From assembly GCF_900107795.1 (NCBI RefSeq), contig NZ_FNRL01000002.1, positions 186,001-250,000 of the forward strand: a DNA stretch of 64,000 nt, written 5' to 3'. Of the stretch, positions 42,633-52,284 are shown in pieces. The notes under the pieces were generated by a model that did not search any database, was not told the origin of the DNA, and worked only from the letters and a program-made list of their open reading frames with translations. This DNA comes from Chitinophaga terrae (ex Kim and Jung 2007). GTDB lineage: Bacteria > Bacteroidota > Bacteroidia > Chitinophagales > Chitinophagaceae. A program made the translations under genes and the position numbers. Each line of letters starts with the position of its first letter. Position 1 is the first letter of the stretch.

Positions 42633-43361
42633 CTACCTTATAACACGTCCCGATCCCTGGATATCAGACTCCAGGTCTGCAGTGCCTTTGAAACGGATAG
42701 TACCGCTGCCCCGTATCCTGGCGGTCAGGTGCTCGCTGGCCAATACCCGGAATTCGCCCGACCCGTTGATCGTCAGATCTGCTACGGAAGTAGGCAGATC
42801 CCAGGCGTCTACATTCCCGCTGCCGTTGATCGTTCCGTTCAGGTTCTTGCAGGCGCCTCCCAGCGTAGTATAACCGGAACCATTCACCGTAACGGAAAGA
42901 TTATCGGCTTTCACTGCCAGGTCGGCCACTGCACTGCCATTCACCTCATATTTGAAAAGCGGTGTTTTTATAGTGTCTTTACAGGTAAGCGTTCCTGAAC
43001 CGTTAAACTTGGCTCTCTGGAAAGTAGGGTTGCTGACAAATACCCGGATAGGGAGGTGAGAACGGAGATGAACAGAAGAGCGTATGCGGATGAATAAACT
43101 GTTATCCCTTACCCCGGTTTCTATCGCACTGATCACGTTGTCCTCCGCGCGGATTTCGATCCCTGGCGTGTTGGCGGGTATTAATTGTACTTCGAATGGT
43201 CCAAAAATTTCCACATCTGTAAAATTACCTACGCTGCGGGTTTCCGTAACTACATGTCCTGATCCCCTGATAAAATCTTTTTTGCAACTGCTCAATAATG
43301 CAATGGAGAGGAAAATAAAGCATGCCAGCCGTACAGTGGCTTTGAGTGTAAACGTTTTCAT
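42633..43361 (-). CDS. Head GIN domain lipoprotein (DUF2807)
   Basis: 242 residues from the ATG at 43361. Lipobox ALLSSC (Cys26). The mature part is a beta-solenoid with regular N-G-S-G turns roughly every 20-25 residues (NGSGT, NGSAV, NGSGY, NGSGN, NGSGE, RGSGT, QGSGR). It opens with the Bacteroidota head GIN pattern GSGHVVTETRSVGNFTDVEIFGPFEV. Surface or periplasmic; the solenoid may bind a polymer. Function unknown. Confidence 0.9.
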   Translation of the reverse strand: MKTFTLKATVRLACFIFLSIALLSSCKKDFIRGSGHVVTETRSVGNFTDVEIFGPFEVQLIPANTPGIEIRAEDNVISAIETGVRDNSLFIRIRSSVHLRSHLPIRVFVSNPTFQRAKFNGSGTLTCKDTIKTPLFKYEVNGSAVADLAVKADNLSVTVNGSGYTTLGGACKNLNGTINGSGNVDAWDLPTSVADLTINGSGEFRVLASEHLTARIRGSGTIRFKGTADLESDIQGSGRVIR

Positions 43362-43420
43362 GTCGTTCTTTTGGAGTTTAGTAAGATGACGTATCAACAT
43401 CCTGCTACCCCTATGCCGGC

Positions 43421-43460
43421 AAAAAAATAAGCCGGCCGTACAGACGTACGGAACCGGCTT
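43421..43460 (-). terminator. Intrinsic terminator of the 106-residue gene
   Basis: Stem AAGCCGG-CCGTAC / GTACGG-aa-CCGGCTT (43429-43460) with an AGAC loop; the minus strand continues TTATTTTTTT. Confidence 0.88.
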
Positions 43461-43497
43461 TTTGATTAACCCCTATGAAAACAAACTATTGCAAATT

Positions 43498-43818
43498 TTA
43501 GTGTTCCAACTTGATCTCGCCCAGATCGGTGATCTGGTTCTTATCCACTCTTACATCAGTAACAGTTGCAGGTTTATATGGTGACTTTGCACCTATAATT
43601 ACTGTGTAAGCTCCTGTTTTCACATTCTCAAATTGGAAAGCCCCCTGGGAAATTGGTTGTTTCAGGGTGTCGGTACCTTGTATGGCCCAAACTTCAGTTC
43701 CCGCAGAAGCAGGAGTGACTTTACCCGTGATGTTACCAGTATCCTCGAAGGTCCTGAAGGCAAACGTTCCAAATGCTATCGTTGTTAATGCTAACAGTCC
43801 CGCTTTTATATTATTCAT
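43498..43818 (-). CDS. Small exported protein with carboxypeptidase-regulatory-like fold
   Basis: 106 residues from the ATG at 43818. N-terminal signal or anchor (NNIKAGLLALTTIAFGTFAF). The rest, GNITGKVTPASAGTEVWAIQGTDT and GAFQFENVKTGAYTVIIGAK, is one CarboxypepD_reg-like beta-sandwich of the kind that precedes TonB receptors. Here it is free-standing. Function unknown. Terminators isolate it on the downstream side. Confidence 0.7.
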   Translation of the reverse strand: MNNIKAGLLALTTIAFGTFAFRTFEDTGNITGKVTPASAGTEVWAIQGTDTLKQPISQGAFQFENVKTGAYTVIIGAKSPYKPATVTDVRVDKNQITDLGEIKLEH

Positions 43819-44040
43819 GACTTTTGAATTTAGGTTTAACAATTGTTGATAGAGTGAGTATCACGTCAACTTACCAACGATTTCAACTTGGATGCTAAAA
43901 GAACTAATTTGATTATAGAGTTTGCAATTACGATGCCATAAACCGGCAGCTTGTTCCATTTAACATATTTTTTAGGTTTGCTGCGTATAGCCGTTCTTTT
44001 AATAACGCGGGGACGCCTGCAAAAGTGCAGGACTGCCAAT

Positions 44041-44075
44041 AAAAAAGCCGGCTATCATTCATTGACAGCCGGCTT
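44041..44075 (-). terminator. Intrinsic terminator of the BaxI gene
   Basis: Stem AAGCCGGCT (44045-44053) / AGCCGGCTT (44067-44075), followed by TTTTTT on the minus strand. A second small hairpin, CCTGC-AAAAGT-GCAGG, lies just beyond at 44017-44032. Confidence 0.85.
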
Positions 44076-44096
44076 GAAAATGATTTATACCTCAGG

Positions 44097-44837
44097 TTAT
44101 CTTCTGTTCAATTTGCTCAAAAGGCGGAGGATTTCCAGGTACAACCATACCAGGGTCACCAACAAGCCAAAAGAAGCATACCACTCGAAGTATTTCGGAG
44201 CGCCCTGTGCTGCACCCTGTTCTATCAGGTCGAAGTCCAGGATCAGGTTCAGCGCTGCAATAGCTACTACTACCAGTGAAAATCCAATACCGATCATGCC
44301 GCTGCTGTGGATCATTGGCATGTGGATGTTAAAGAAGCTCAGAACAAAAGCGATCAGGTAGAAAACAGCAATACCCATGGTAGCGGTCATCACGATAGCT
44401 TTAAAACGTTCTGTTGCCCTGATAATACCGGTACGGTATAATACCAGCATGGCGATAAAAGTACCGAATGTAAGACCTACAGCCTGTAAAACGATACCAT
44501 TCCATTTGGCTTCAAAGATCGCTGAAATAGCGCCCAGGAACAGGCCTTCAGCCAATGCATATGCCGGCGCCAGGTAGGCGGACCATTCTTTTTTGAAAAC
44601 AATAACTAACGCTAAAATAAAGCCGCCGATCGCGCCTCCGAATGCCAGCGGCATAACGCTGGTCTCATTCCTCATAAACTGGCCCCATGAAAATACAGCC
44701 GCCGCCATTACCATTGCCAGCAGGAACGCCATTTTTCCTACAGTGCCTTTAACAGTCATAGATTCGCCTGTCAGATGCGGAGCCTTGTCGAAAATACTAG
44801 GTTTCAGTACAGGGTTGTTCGATTGAAATAGTGCCAT
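44097..44837 (-). CDS. Bax inhibitor-1 / YccA-like membrane protein (BaxI_1)
   Basis: 246 residues with seven predicted membrane segments. It starts with a 30-residue polar N-terminus (SNNPVLKPSIFDKAPHLTGESMTVKGTVGK), a hallmark of the BaxI_1 (PF12811) subgroup. LAPAYALAEGLFLGAISAIFEAKW and FSLVVVAIAALNLILDFDLIEQGA with the paired Asp residues resemble the pH-sensing diad of the TMBIM channels. Probable calcium-leak or stress protein in the inner membrane; the role in bacteria is not settled. Confidence 0.92.
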   Translation of the reverse strand: MALFQSNNPVLKPSIFDKAPHLTGESMTVKGTVGKMAFLLAMVMAAAVFSWGQFMRNETSVMPLAFGGAIGGFILALVIVFKKEWSAYLAPAYALAEGLFLGAISAIFEAKWNGIVLQAVGLTFGTFIAMLVLYRTGIIRATERFKAIVMTATMGIAVFYLIAFVLSFFNIHMPMIHSSGMIGIGFSLVVVAIAALNLILDFDLIEQGAAQGAPKYFEWYASFGLLVTLVWLYLEILRLLSKLNRR

Positions 44838-45010
44838 AAGAATAATTGAAATTTTATGGTTAAAAATACGATTTGAATATTTACTACAGTAATTTCCAGG
44901 TCATTTCGCTGCAAAATTAACATTTTATATCTGATAACCTCCCGTTATAACCCATAACAAGAAGTAATGGGAAAGCCTGTTTCTTATTATAATAGTCTAC
45001 TAAAGTTGTG

Positions 45011-45018
45011 TACTTTTG
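45011..45018 (+). promoter_or_regulatory. -7 element TACTTTTG upstream of korA
   Basis: Exact TAnnTTTG, 94 nt before the korA ATG at 45113. No good -33 TTTG in register. Confidence 0.45.
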
Positions 45019-45112
45019 TGGTGTAAAAGGGCTTTATTCAAATGTAATTGGATTACTAGCGGCCGATTACCTAAATTTACACTTTCAAAACGATTAATTA
45101 AAAGATCAATAG

Positions 45113-46963
45113 ATGCCTAATACTTCGATTCAACAACTGGAGGATGTAGTGATCAAATTTGCAGGCGACAGTGGAGACGGAATGCAGTTGACAGGTACCC
45201 AGTTTTCTAATAATACGGCTTTAGTGGGCAATGACTTAAGCACTTTCCCTGATTTCCCTGCCGAAATACGCGCCCCAATAGGAACTTTGCCCGGTGTGAG
45301 CGGTTTCCAGCTTCATTTTTCTTCAAATAGGATCTTTACCCCGGGCGATGCCTGCGATGTGCTGGTAGCCATGAACGCTGCCGCATTGAAAGCGAACCTG
45401 AAAGGACTGAAAAAAGGAGGGATCATCCTCGCCAATACCGATGGTTTCGACGCCAAAAACCTCAGGTTAGCCAACTACCCTGAAGGAGTGAATCCATTGG
45501 AAGACGGATCCCTGGCAGCTTACCAGGTACACACCATGGATGTGACCAAAATGACCAGGGAAGCGCTGAAAGACACCACTTTAGGAATGAAAGAGAAAGA
45601 CCGTGCAAAGAACATGTTTGTACTGGGCTTCCTTTACTGGCTGTACGACCGCAACATGGAAAGTACAGAGAATTTCCTTCGTGATAAGTTCAGCAAGAAA
45701 CCTGAAATATTGGAAAGTAACCTGAAAGTATTGCATGCTGGCTACAACTTTGCTGAAACCGTGGAAGCGTTTTCCACTCGTTTCAGGGTAGAGAAAGCCC
45801 GCATGGAACCAGGTACTTACCGCAGCATTACCGGTAACACCGCATTGGCATACGGCCTGGTAGCGGCGTCTCAGAAAGCCAACCTGCCGCTGTTCCTCGG
45901 TACTTACCCGATCACCCCCGCTTCCGATATCCTGCATGAACTGAGTAAACTGAAGAACTTCGGAATCCGAACTTTCCAGGCGGAAGATGAAATTGCAGGT
46001 ATTGCATCCGCCATCGGCGCTTCTTACGGCGGGCATATGGGCGTTACCACTACCTCCGGCCCCGGCGTTGCACTAAAAGGCGAGGCAATGGGTCTGGCGG
46101 TTATGTTGGAAATTCCACTGCTGATTGTAGACATACAACGTGGAGGCCCTTCTACCGGTTTGCCTACCAAAACAGAACAATCTGATCTTTTACAGGCATA
46201 CTACGGCAGGAATGGCGAGTGTCCGATGCCCGTGATCTCTGCATCCACGCCGGCCGACTGTTTCGAAGCCATCTTCGAAGCTTTCCGCATCGCTGTTCAG
46301 CATATGACCCCGGTTATTTTCCTGAGCGACGGTTATATCGCCAATGGTGCAGAACCATGGCGTTTCCCTAAGGCTGCCGACTTGCCTTCCATCCAGGTGA
46401 AATTCAAAAAAGGCCTGGAAGAAGGAGAGGAGCAGTTCCTGCCTTATCACCGCGACGAAAACCTTGTTCGCCCTTGGGCCGTTCCTGGTACCCCGGGATT
46501 GGAACACCGTATCGGCGGCCTTGAAAAACAGAATATCACCGGTAACGTAAGCTATGATCCTGAGAATCACCAGTTGATGGTGAAGATCCGCCAGGAGAAA
46601 GTAGATAAGATCGCTGATCACATCCCGTTGCAAAAAATTGAGCTGGGTCCTGAAAAAGGTAAGATCCTGGTACTCGGCTGGGGCTCCACCTACGGAGCTA
46701 TCAAAAGCGCAGTGCTGGAACTGATAGCTGAAGGTCATGAAGTGGCGCATGCGCATTTAAGGCACCTGCGTCCGTTCCCTAAGAACCTTGGCGAAATCCT
46801 GCATAGCTACGACCAGGTGTTAATTCCGGAGATCAACAACGGACAGCTTATTAAGATCATCAGGGATCAGTACCTGATCGATGCAAAAGGCTATAATAAG
46901 ATCATGGGAGTGCCTATTACCAAAGGAGAACTGGTTACCAAGATCAAAGAAATGCTTGCCTAG
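45113..46963 (+). CDS. korA: 2-oxoacid:ferredoxin oxidoreductase, fused gamma-alpha subunit
   Basis: 616 residues. The gamma domain comes first (about residues 10-195, VIKFAGDSGDGMQLTGTQFS), then the alpha domain (GNTALAYGLVAASQKANLPLFLGTYPITPASDILHELS, with the pyrimidine-binding EDEIAG region, and GVTTTSGPGVALKGEAMGLA). It ends with the Rossmann-like ILVLGWGSTYGAIKSAV block. This is the arrangement of KorA-type 2-oxoglutarate (or general 2-oxoacid) ferredoxin oxidoreductase. The beta (TPP-binding) subunit gene, usually next to it, is not in the window: an intrinsic terminator follows within 40 nt. Confidence 0.92.
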   Translation: MPNTSIQQLEDVVIKFAGDSGDGMQLTGTQFSNNTALVGNDLSTFPDFPAEIRAPIGTLPGVSGFQLHFSSNRIFTPGDACDVLVAMNAAALKANLKGLKKGGIILANTDGFDAKNLRLANYPEGVNPLEDGSLAAYQVHTMDVTKMTREALKDTTLGMKEKDRAKNMFVLGFLYWLYDRNMESTENFLRDKFSKKPEILESNLKVLHAGYNFAETVEAFSTRFRVEKARMEPGTYRSITGNTALAYGLVAASQKANLPLFLGTYPITPASDILHELSKLKNFGIRTFQAEDEIAGIASAIGASYGGHMGVTTTSGPGVALKGEAMGLAVMLEIPLLIVDIQRGGPSTGLPTKTEQSDLLQAYYGRNGECPMPVISASTPADCFEAIFEAFRIAVQHMTPVIFLSDGYIANGAEPWRFPKAADLPSIQVKFKKGLEEGEEQFLPYHRDENLVRPWAVPGTPGLEHRIGGLEKQNITGNVSYDPENHQLMVKIRQEKVDKIADHIPLQKIELGPEKGKILVLGWGSTYGAIKSAVLELIAEGHEVAHAHLRHLRPFPKNLGEILHSYDQVLIPEINNGQLIKIIRDQYLIDAKGYNKIMGVPITKGELVTKIKEMLA

Positions 46964-47000
46964 GCTGTTCCCGGGTATAAAAACAATGATATGACACAAT

Positions 47001-47031
47001 AAAAAATCCTGCCCTCGTGGCAGGATTTTTT
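47001..47031 (+). terminator. Intrinsic terminator of korA
   Basis: Perfect 13-bp stem AAAAAATCCTGCC / GGCAGGATTTTTT around CTCGT. Confidence 0.93.
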
Positions 47032-47095
47032 GTATTTTCCATATGTGGGAAGATATTACAGCTACTCTCCCCCCAATTTCCGGTAGTTTAAGTTT

Positions 47096-47695
47096 ATGAG
47101 TATGAAAAGTTATTTTCGAGTATTGCTCACCATTGTTGCAGTAGCTGTAGGTAGTTTACAGATCGCGTTGGCCCAGACCAATACCTTTGAAGTACGGGTA
47201 GCCAACCGCCCTGTAGGCACTATAGAAGCTAATAGAAAGCTGAGCGGACCTTCAAAAAGCATCGTTATCAAGACGCGTATTCAGGTGATGTTATCCAAAG
47301 TGAACAGCGACATCATTAATGAGTACAACAACAACATCCTCACGCAGGCCACGTCTTCACGTATCTCAGGTAAAAGCGGGGAGGATAAGCAAACCACAAC
47401 GAAGCGTAACGGTAAAGAGTATACGATAGTGGTGAACGGGGAGAAATCTGTCCTGGAAGAACCGGAGATCGTATCCTGTGTGGCCGATCTGTATTTTGCT
47501 GAACCCAAGCAGGTACATCGCGTATTTTCTGAAACCTTAGGGCGCTTCCTGCCGGTCAAATCCCTGGGCGGAGGGTCGTATGAGCTTTCGCTTCCTGAAG
47601 GAAGAAAGAACGTCTATAAATACGAAAACGGCGTACTGGTGCAGGTAGAAGTGAACCACACTTTTGGAAAGGCGGTGTTTGTGAAAGTCAGCTGA
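47096..47695 (+). CDS. DUF6134-like exported protein
   Basis: 199 residues. Signal peptide ends QIALAQ (about residue 27). The mature beta-rich part (FEVRVANRPVGTIEANRKL, KVNSDIINEYNNNILTQATSSRISGK, PEIVSCVADLYFAEPKQVHRVFSE) resembles DUF6134 proteins of Bacteroidota. It may be a periplasmic protein of unknown role. A second in-frame ATG two codons on is possible. Its 3' end overlaps the convergent small gene by 8 nt. Confidence 0.65.
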   Translation: MSMKSYFRVLLTIVAVAVGSLQIALAQTNTFEVRVANRPVGTIEANRKLSGPSKSIVIKTRIQVMLSKVNSDIINEYNNNILTQATSSRISGKSGEDKQTTTKRNGKEYTIVVNGEKSVLEEPEIVSCVADLYFAEPKQVHRVFSETLGRFLPVKSLGGGSYELSLPEGRKNVYKYENGVLVQVEVNHTFGKAVFVKVS

Positions 47696-47966
47696 AGATA
47701 TCGTCATCATCCGGGTAATGACACGATGTTATCCGTATTGTTGTTACGATAGCAGGAAGGTATTTCCTATACGTGGCATAAAGTTGCGTGAAGATCTCTT
47801 CAGGCGCCTGGTCTGTAGCCTGGTAATGTTCATACGTTGCTGCATCAACATCCAGGAACTCCATAATGTCCTTATCGCTCAGCGGATGGGTATCGGTTGC
47901 CGCATTCTTCTTCAGCATATCTATGGTGCCATTGAACGACTGCCATTCTTCGCTTTTTTCTTCCAT
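47688..47966 (-). CDS. Hypothetical protein, 92 residues
   Basis: Acidic and helical, from the ATG at 47966 (MEEKSEEWQSFN). It has the segment DKDIMEFLDVDAATYEHYQ and an acidic end YPDDDDIFS. No family recognised. Convergent overlap with the DUF6134-like gene makes the 3' ends of both transcripts antisense to each other. Confidence 0.55.
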   Translation of the reverse strand: MEEKSEEWQSFNGTIDMLKKNAATDTHPLSDKDIMEFLDVDAATYEHYQATDQAPEEIFTQLYATYRKYLPAIVTTIRITSCHYPDDDDIFS

Positions 47967-47984
47967 AATTATCATTTTTCGTAA

Positions 47985-48018
47985 TAAAAAACAGGGCTAT
48001 TTTTTATTAATAGCCCTG
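47985..48018 (-). terminator. Intrinsic terminator of the Gfo/Idh/MocA gene
   Basis: Stem CAGGGCTATT (47992-48001) / AATAGCCCTG (48009-48018), followed by TTTTTTATTA on the minus strand. Confidence 0.88.
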
Positions 48019-48029
48019 CCAGGTATGCT

Positions 48030-49220
48030 TTAAACAGTTTGTTCAATTATCTGCCCTGTTGATTTATCTTTCAGGATCAGTTTCTTCGCGCCGAAGTGCG
48101 TCATTTCTTCTTTCACCAGGTAATACTGATCGTTATAATCGGTCAGCGTTTTGGCTTTGGACAACCCTTCCTGTCCGCGCCAGATATCCAGTTTCACAGG
48201 CTCCCATTGCTTGCTGGCAGCGCTTTTGTAAGCAGCGTCCAGGATGGCGTTTACAACATAGCCATCGTAGAATGTTTCACGGGCCTGGCCGCCATTTTCC
48301 ATAGCGTTGAACATATCTGTGAACATGTGGTTATAACCCAGGTCGTTTAATTCGTCGCCCACGGGGAATAACCAGCCTGAATTGCTTTCAGCTTTTTCTG
48401 CAACATAGTCTGCGCCTTTGCCGGTAGTAAACATATCGAAGCCTGTACGCAGGAAGTTATTCAGCCAGATAGTTCCTTCACTTCCCATTACTTCGTCCCG
48501 CAGATCCAGTCCGCCGCGGAAAGTCCAGCTTACTTCAAACTGGCCGATAGCGCCGTTTTCATACTTCACCAAACCAATGGCATGGTCTTCGGCATCAATA
48601 GGTTTTACTTGTGTATCTGCCCAGCACATTACTTCTATTGGCTTGATATCCTTTCCAATAAAGCTGCGTCCGATCTCCACGCAATGGCAACCCAGGTCGA
48701 GGATGCAACCGCCGCCAGCCTGCTCTTTATCCCAGAACCACTCGCTGTGCGGACCAGGATGCGTTTCTCTTGACTTGGCCCAGAGGATGCGGCCTAAAGC
48801 GCCTTCCTGCACGCTTTGCAATGCTTTCAGAAACTTAGGAGTGTATACCAGGTCTTCTAAATAACCATGGAAAATACCCGCCTTTTCTACCGCTTCCAAC
48901 ATACGTTTGGCTTCTTCAGCATTTCTTCCGAGCGGTTTGGTGCAGATAACGGCCTTTTTATGTTTACAGCAGAGATTTACTGCGGCTTCATGCAGGTTAT
49001 TCGGTAACGAAATACACACTACGTCAACTTCCGGGCGGGCAATTGCAGCTTCCATATCAGTTGTCTGGAATGCTACCTTGTAATCGTCCGCGAATTTTTT
49101 CGCACTTTCTTCACGACGTGAATAGACAGTTACTATGGAATCGCGACTTCTTTGTCCAACGATGGAATCGGCATAGAAACGTGCAATAAAGCCAGAACCA
49201 AGCATTGCTATGTTTGCCAT
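48030..49220 (-). CDS. Gfo/Idh/MocA-family NAD(P)-dependent oxidoreductase
   Basis: 396 residues. The Rossmann motif is [13 protein letters not shown] near the N-terminus, with the EKP-like motif as [15 protein letters not shown]; the His-containing [14 protein letters not shown] marks the catalytic C-terminal domain (DxGxH variant). Members act on sugars, inositols or their oxidised forms. It is preceded by the NupG-like permease on the same strand (53-nt gap with a hairpin), a pairing seen in Bacteroidota sugar-uptake loci. Substrate unknown. The motif has Thr in place of the usual Glu of EKP. Confidence 0.92.
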   Translation of the reverse strand: MANIAMLGSGFIARFYADSIVGQRSRDSIVTVYSRREESAKKFADDYKVAFQTTDMEAAIARPEVDVVCISLPNNLHEAAVNLCCKHKKAVICTKPLGRNAEEAKRMLEAVEKAGIFHGYLEDLVYTPKFLKALQSVQEGALGRILWAKSRETHPGPHSEWFWDKEQAGGGCILDLGCHCVEIGRSFIGKDIKPIEVMCWADTQVKPIDAEDHAIGLVKYENGAIGQFEVSWTFRGGLDLRDEVMGSEGTIWLNNFLRTGFDMFTTGKGADYVAEKAESNSGWLFPVGDELNDLGYNHMFTDMFNAMENGGQARETFYDGYVVNAILDAAYKSAASKQWEPVKLDIWRGQEGLSKAKTLTDYNDQYYLVKEEMTHFGAKKLILKDKSTGQIIEQTV

Positions 49221-49235
49221 AATACTTTGATTTAA

Positions 49236-49260
49236 AGCCCTGCAACGTGGCTGCAGGGCT
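49236..49260 (-). terminator. Hairpin between the permease and the dehydrogenase
   Basis: Arms AGCCCTGCA (49236-49244) and TGCAGGGCT (49252-49260). Only a short U-tail (TTTAAAT) follows on the minus strand, so it may only reduce read-through into the dehydrogenase gene. Confidence 0.55.
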
Positions 49261-49273
49261 GGAAATGAAGAGA

Positions 49274-50470
49274 TTATTTGTTGTTATCTTTAAAGAAGAG
49301 CATGAACAGTACTAATACTACTGCGGCAATACCAGCAGGGATCAGCCAGATGCTGTGCCAGTCGTGAGCCGTTGCACTGGTTTTGTAAGCATTTACAATA
49401 GGCCCTGAAATGAGGAAGCCTATCAACATACCCACACCATAAGTTGCCAGCGTTACAAAGCCCTGGGCTGAGCTTTTGAATTCTTCACCCGCTACTTTAT
49501 CTGTATAGATCTGACCGGTAACGAAGAAGAAGTCGTAACAGATACCATGTAAAAGAATACCTACTATCAGCATCCAGTAGTTGCTGTCTACGTTTCCGTT
49601 GGCAAATAAGGTATAACGGATCACCCAGGCCAGCATACCTAAAGCCAGCATCTTTTTAACGCCGAGGCGGGAGAAGAACAATGGCATTACAAGCATGAAG
49701 AGGAATTCAGACATTTGCCCCATAGATTGCTTGCCGGCAGCGGCGTCCATGCCAATTTCGTTCAGGAACGGATTGGTGAAGTTGTAGTAGAACGCCAGCG
49801 GAATACAGATAGCCACAGATGCCAGGAAGAAAAGAAGGTAAGACCTGTTCTTCAGCATGCGGATAGCATCAAGGCCTAAAATCTCCCGTACTGAGATCTG
49901 CGTTCCTTTTTTGGCAGGAGGCGTTTTAGGCAGTGTAAAGCTGAATAAACCCAGCAATAACGATGCAATAGCCGCCATTTTAAATGTCAATTCCAGGGTG
50001 TTGGATTTCTCCCATTTTAACCAGCCGATCAACAAACCGGCAATGATCCATCCAACTGTTCCGAACACGCGGATGAAAGAGAATTCCTTACTTGGATCTT
50101 TCATCTGCCTGAACGAAATGGAATTTACCAACGCCAGTGTAGGCATGTACAAAACCATGTACCATAGGAGGATCGGGTAAAAGGTGGCGAAATCCGTTTG
50201 CCCCGACATCACCCAGAGCAGCGCTGCCCCGATCAGGTGAATAATACCCAGGATGATCTGGGCAGAAACAAACCGGTCGGCAATGATGCCAACAATGAAT
50301 GGTGCGATCACCGCACCGATGGATTGGGTCAGGAAAGCTACACCTACTTCGGTGTCTGAAGCGTGCAGGTTTTTTAACACAAATGTTCCCAGAGTCACGA
50401 ACCATGCTCCCCAAATGAAGAATTCGAGGAACATCATAAACGATAGTTGTACCCTTACAGCTGATTTCAT
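49274..50470 (-). CDS. MFS permease of the nucleoside:H+ symporter (NupG/XapB-like) family
   Basis: 398 residues, twelve membrane segments. The start [25 protein letters not shown] and [11 protein letters not shown], then [20 protein letters not shown] and the central [14 protein letters not shown], mark the NupG/XapB branch. In Bacteroidota such permeases also occur beside Gfo/Idh dehydrogenases and sugar-isomerase genes, so the real cargo may be a sugar or sugar acid rather than nucleosides. First gene of a two-gene unit with the dehydrogenase. Confidence 0.88.
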   Translation of the reverse strand: MKSAVRVQLSFMMFLEFFIWGAWFVTLGTFVLKNLHASDTEVGVAFLTQSIGAVIAPFIVGIIADRFVSAQIILGIIHLIGAALLWVMSGQTDFATFYPILLWYMVLYMPTLALVNSISFRQMKDPSKEFSFIRVFGTVGWIIAGLLIGWLKWEKSNTLELTFKMAAIASLLLGLFSFTLPKTPPAKKGTQISVREILGLDAIRMLKNRSYLLFFLASVAICIPLAFYYNFTNPFLNEIGMDAAAGKQSMGQMSEFLFMLVMPLFFSRLGVKKMLALGMLAWVIRYTLFANGNVDSNYWMLIVGILLHGICYDFFFVTGQIYTDKVAGEEFKSSAQGFVTLATYGVGMLIGFLISGPIVNAYKTSATAHDWHSIWLIPAGIAAVVLVLFMLFFKDNNK

Positions 50471-50579
50471 ACGACGATATATATTTTTGAAACTAAGATG
50501 AACCGCTTAAATTAATAAATTTTAATAACTGCTACATTGAAATATTGATGGATAGAAGAAACTCTCAGAGTTTAAATAG

Positions 50580-51299
50580 TTAACCTTTTATTTTTCTGCC
50601 TGGCATTACGGCAATTTCAGACCCTGCTGCCAGCATAACGCTGCGTGGCGCCTGCTTCAGGACAGGTACAAATTGTTCACCGTATAAATTTAAGGTATCG
50701 CAGTGGTAATTATAATCCTTTACCGGGAAAACTTTCCAGCGGGGATGCTGCACTTCATATTCGCCGGTGATGCCGGGGCCGAGCTGGGTATAGCCCCAGT
50801 AATGTTCGAGTATAAACTCGCTTTCACTACCGGCAGGAATTGCCACTGCGGCTTTATCTGCAACCGCGGAAATATGGTTCCAGTGATTATTTAGCTTCCA
50901 TTTATAGCTCACCTCGAAATTGGCTTCGGGTAACTGCTGGAAATTATGGGCCATTGGCAGGGTTGCATAGTTCTCCTTATAGAGGGTGTTGGCCACAAAT
51001 GTGATCAACGGTTTAGGGACCAGTTCTTTGATGAATACCACGCCCCGCTTCCAGTTACCGTCTTCTTTATAACGTACATAGAAACGGAGGTTCACTTCTT
51101 CGAAGTTGCGATGGCCGGGCATTGCTATTCCTTTCACCCTGGTATTTTCAAAGAGGAAGCCTACCAGGCTTACATAAGTGATACCCTGGTAATCGTCCAG
51201 CTCTGTATGGCGGGGAACATAGGGTTTCAATACTTCCTTATCTGCTTCGAAATTCAACAGCAGCAGGTTGGTCCAGTTGGCTGTCAGGAACGGGCGCAT
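50580..51299 (-). CDS. DUF2071 (YqjF-like) protein
   Basis: 239 residues. It begins RPFLTANWTNLLLLNFEADKEVLKPYVP and continues DYQGITYVSLVGFLFENTRVKG and YVRYKEDGNWKRGVVFIKELVP, the DUF2071 pattern (acetoacetate-decarboxylase-like fold). The catalytic lysine of true decarboxylases is not evident to me. It starts 9 nt after nth, so they are co-transcribed, though a shared task is not obvious. Confidence 0.88.
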   Translation of the reverse strand: MRPFLTANWTNLLLLNFEADKEVLKPYVPRHTELDDYQGITYVSLVGFLFENTRVKGIAMPGHRNFEEVNLRFYVRYKEDGNWKRGVVFIKELVPKPLITFVANTLYKENYATLPMAHNFQQLPEANFEVSYKWKLNNHWNHISAVADKAAVAIPAGSESEFILEHYWGYTQLGPGITGEYEVQHPRWKVFPVKDYNYHCDTLNLYGEQFVPVLKQAPRSVMLAAGSEIAVMPGRKIKG

Positions 51300-51308
51300 A
51301 TTTTTTAT

Positions 51309-51956
51309 TTATTGGGCCTTCACCAGTTTAGCATAGTATTTACAGGCAGGGCGTAAGCCGCACTCTTCACACTTGGGAGTGCGGGCAACGCAGATATACC
51401 TGCCATGCAGGATCAGCCAGTGATGGGCGATATGGATCTTGTCTTTCGGTATATTCTTAATGAGTTGCAACTCCGTTTGTAAAGGTGTTTTGGCATTATG
51501 GGTCAGCCCTATTCTTGCAGCTACCCTGAAAACATGGGTATCTACAGCCATATTAGGTTGATGATGGATCACCGAAGTAATTACATTAGCCGTTTTACGG
51601 CCCACGCCGGGCAGTTTCACCAGTTCGGCCACTGTAGCGGGTATTTCGCCGTTAAACTCCTCTACCACCATATTGGCCATTCCAATAAGATGCTTTGTTT
51701 TGTTATTGGGATAGCTGATACTGCGTATCAGGGGAAAAAGGTCGTCGAATGTGGCTTTGCTTAACGCGTAAACATCCGGGTATCTTTCAAAGATAGCAGG
51801 AGTGGTCATGTTCACCCGTTTGTCGGTACACTGGGCCGATAAGATCACCGCTACCAGCAATTGGTAGGGATTATCGTAAATCAATTCGGTTTCGGCATTA
51901 GGAGAATGTGTCTCAAAGTAATTGAGTACAAATGCGTAACGCTCTTTTTGAGTCAT
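51309..51956 (-). CDS. nth: Endonuclease III
   Basis: 215 residues. DNA glycosylase / AP lyase of base-excision repair. The helix-hairpin-helix is LPGVGRKTA (about 115-123) with catalytic Lys121 and Asp139 (VDTHV), matching E. coli Lys120 and Asp138. The iron-sulfur loop is C-X6-C-X2-C-X5-C (Cys189, 196, 199, 205). First ATG at 51956. Followed by DUF2071 (9 nt) and preceded by a small unknown gene (12 nt). Confidence 0.97.
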   Translation of the reverse strand: MTQKERYAFVLNYFETHSPNAETELIYDNPYQLLVAVILSAQCTDKRVNMTTPAIFERYPDVYALSKATFDDLFPLIRSISYPNNKTKHLIGMANMVVEEFNGEIPATVAELVKLPGVGRKTANVITSVIHHQPNMAVDTHVFRVAARIGLTHNAKTPLQTELQLIKNIPKDKIHIAHHWLILHGRYICVARTPKCEECGLRPACKYYAKLVKAQ

Positions 51957-51968
51957 GCCGTAAAGATA

Positions 51969-52184
51969 CTATTTTTCTTCCCCCTTCTCCTGGCTAGTTG
52001 CGTATTCGAAGATCTGTTGAAGGGTAGTAGTTCTGGGAGAAAAGCGAAGCGTGTTCAGTGCTGTTTTAGTGTCCTCGAAGTTAGCTTGTTCTTCCCGGGT
52101 TAAGGAAAGTTCTTCCTGTTGTTTGATATCATTTTTGGTAACAAGACACAGGGTTGAAAGTACAGAAAGTGTAAAATTACTCAT
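51969..52184 (-). CDS. Small hypothetical protein, 71 residues
   Basis: From the ATG at 52184 (MSNFTLSVLS...). Not recognised; mostly helical and polar after a short hydrophobic start (LSVLSTLCLV). It has the segment NFEDTKTALNTLRFSPRTTTLQQIFEYA. It lies 12 nt ahead of nth, and its close spacing and codon use support a real gene. Confidence 0.55.
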   Translation of the reverse strand: MSNFTLSVLSTLCLVTKNDIKQQEELSLTREEQANFEDTKTALNTLRFSPRTTTLQQIFEYATSQEKGEEK

Positions 52185-52284
52185 GCAGATTTGTTTTAAT
52201 ACCAAAAAATAGGTTCTGTTTTTATAACGATATAAAAGGAGAATCTATTGTTAAATTATGATAATTTTTTACAAGGCCGGGTCT

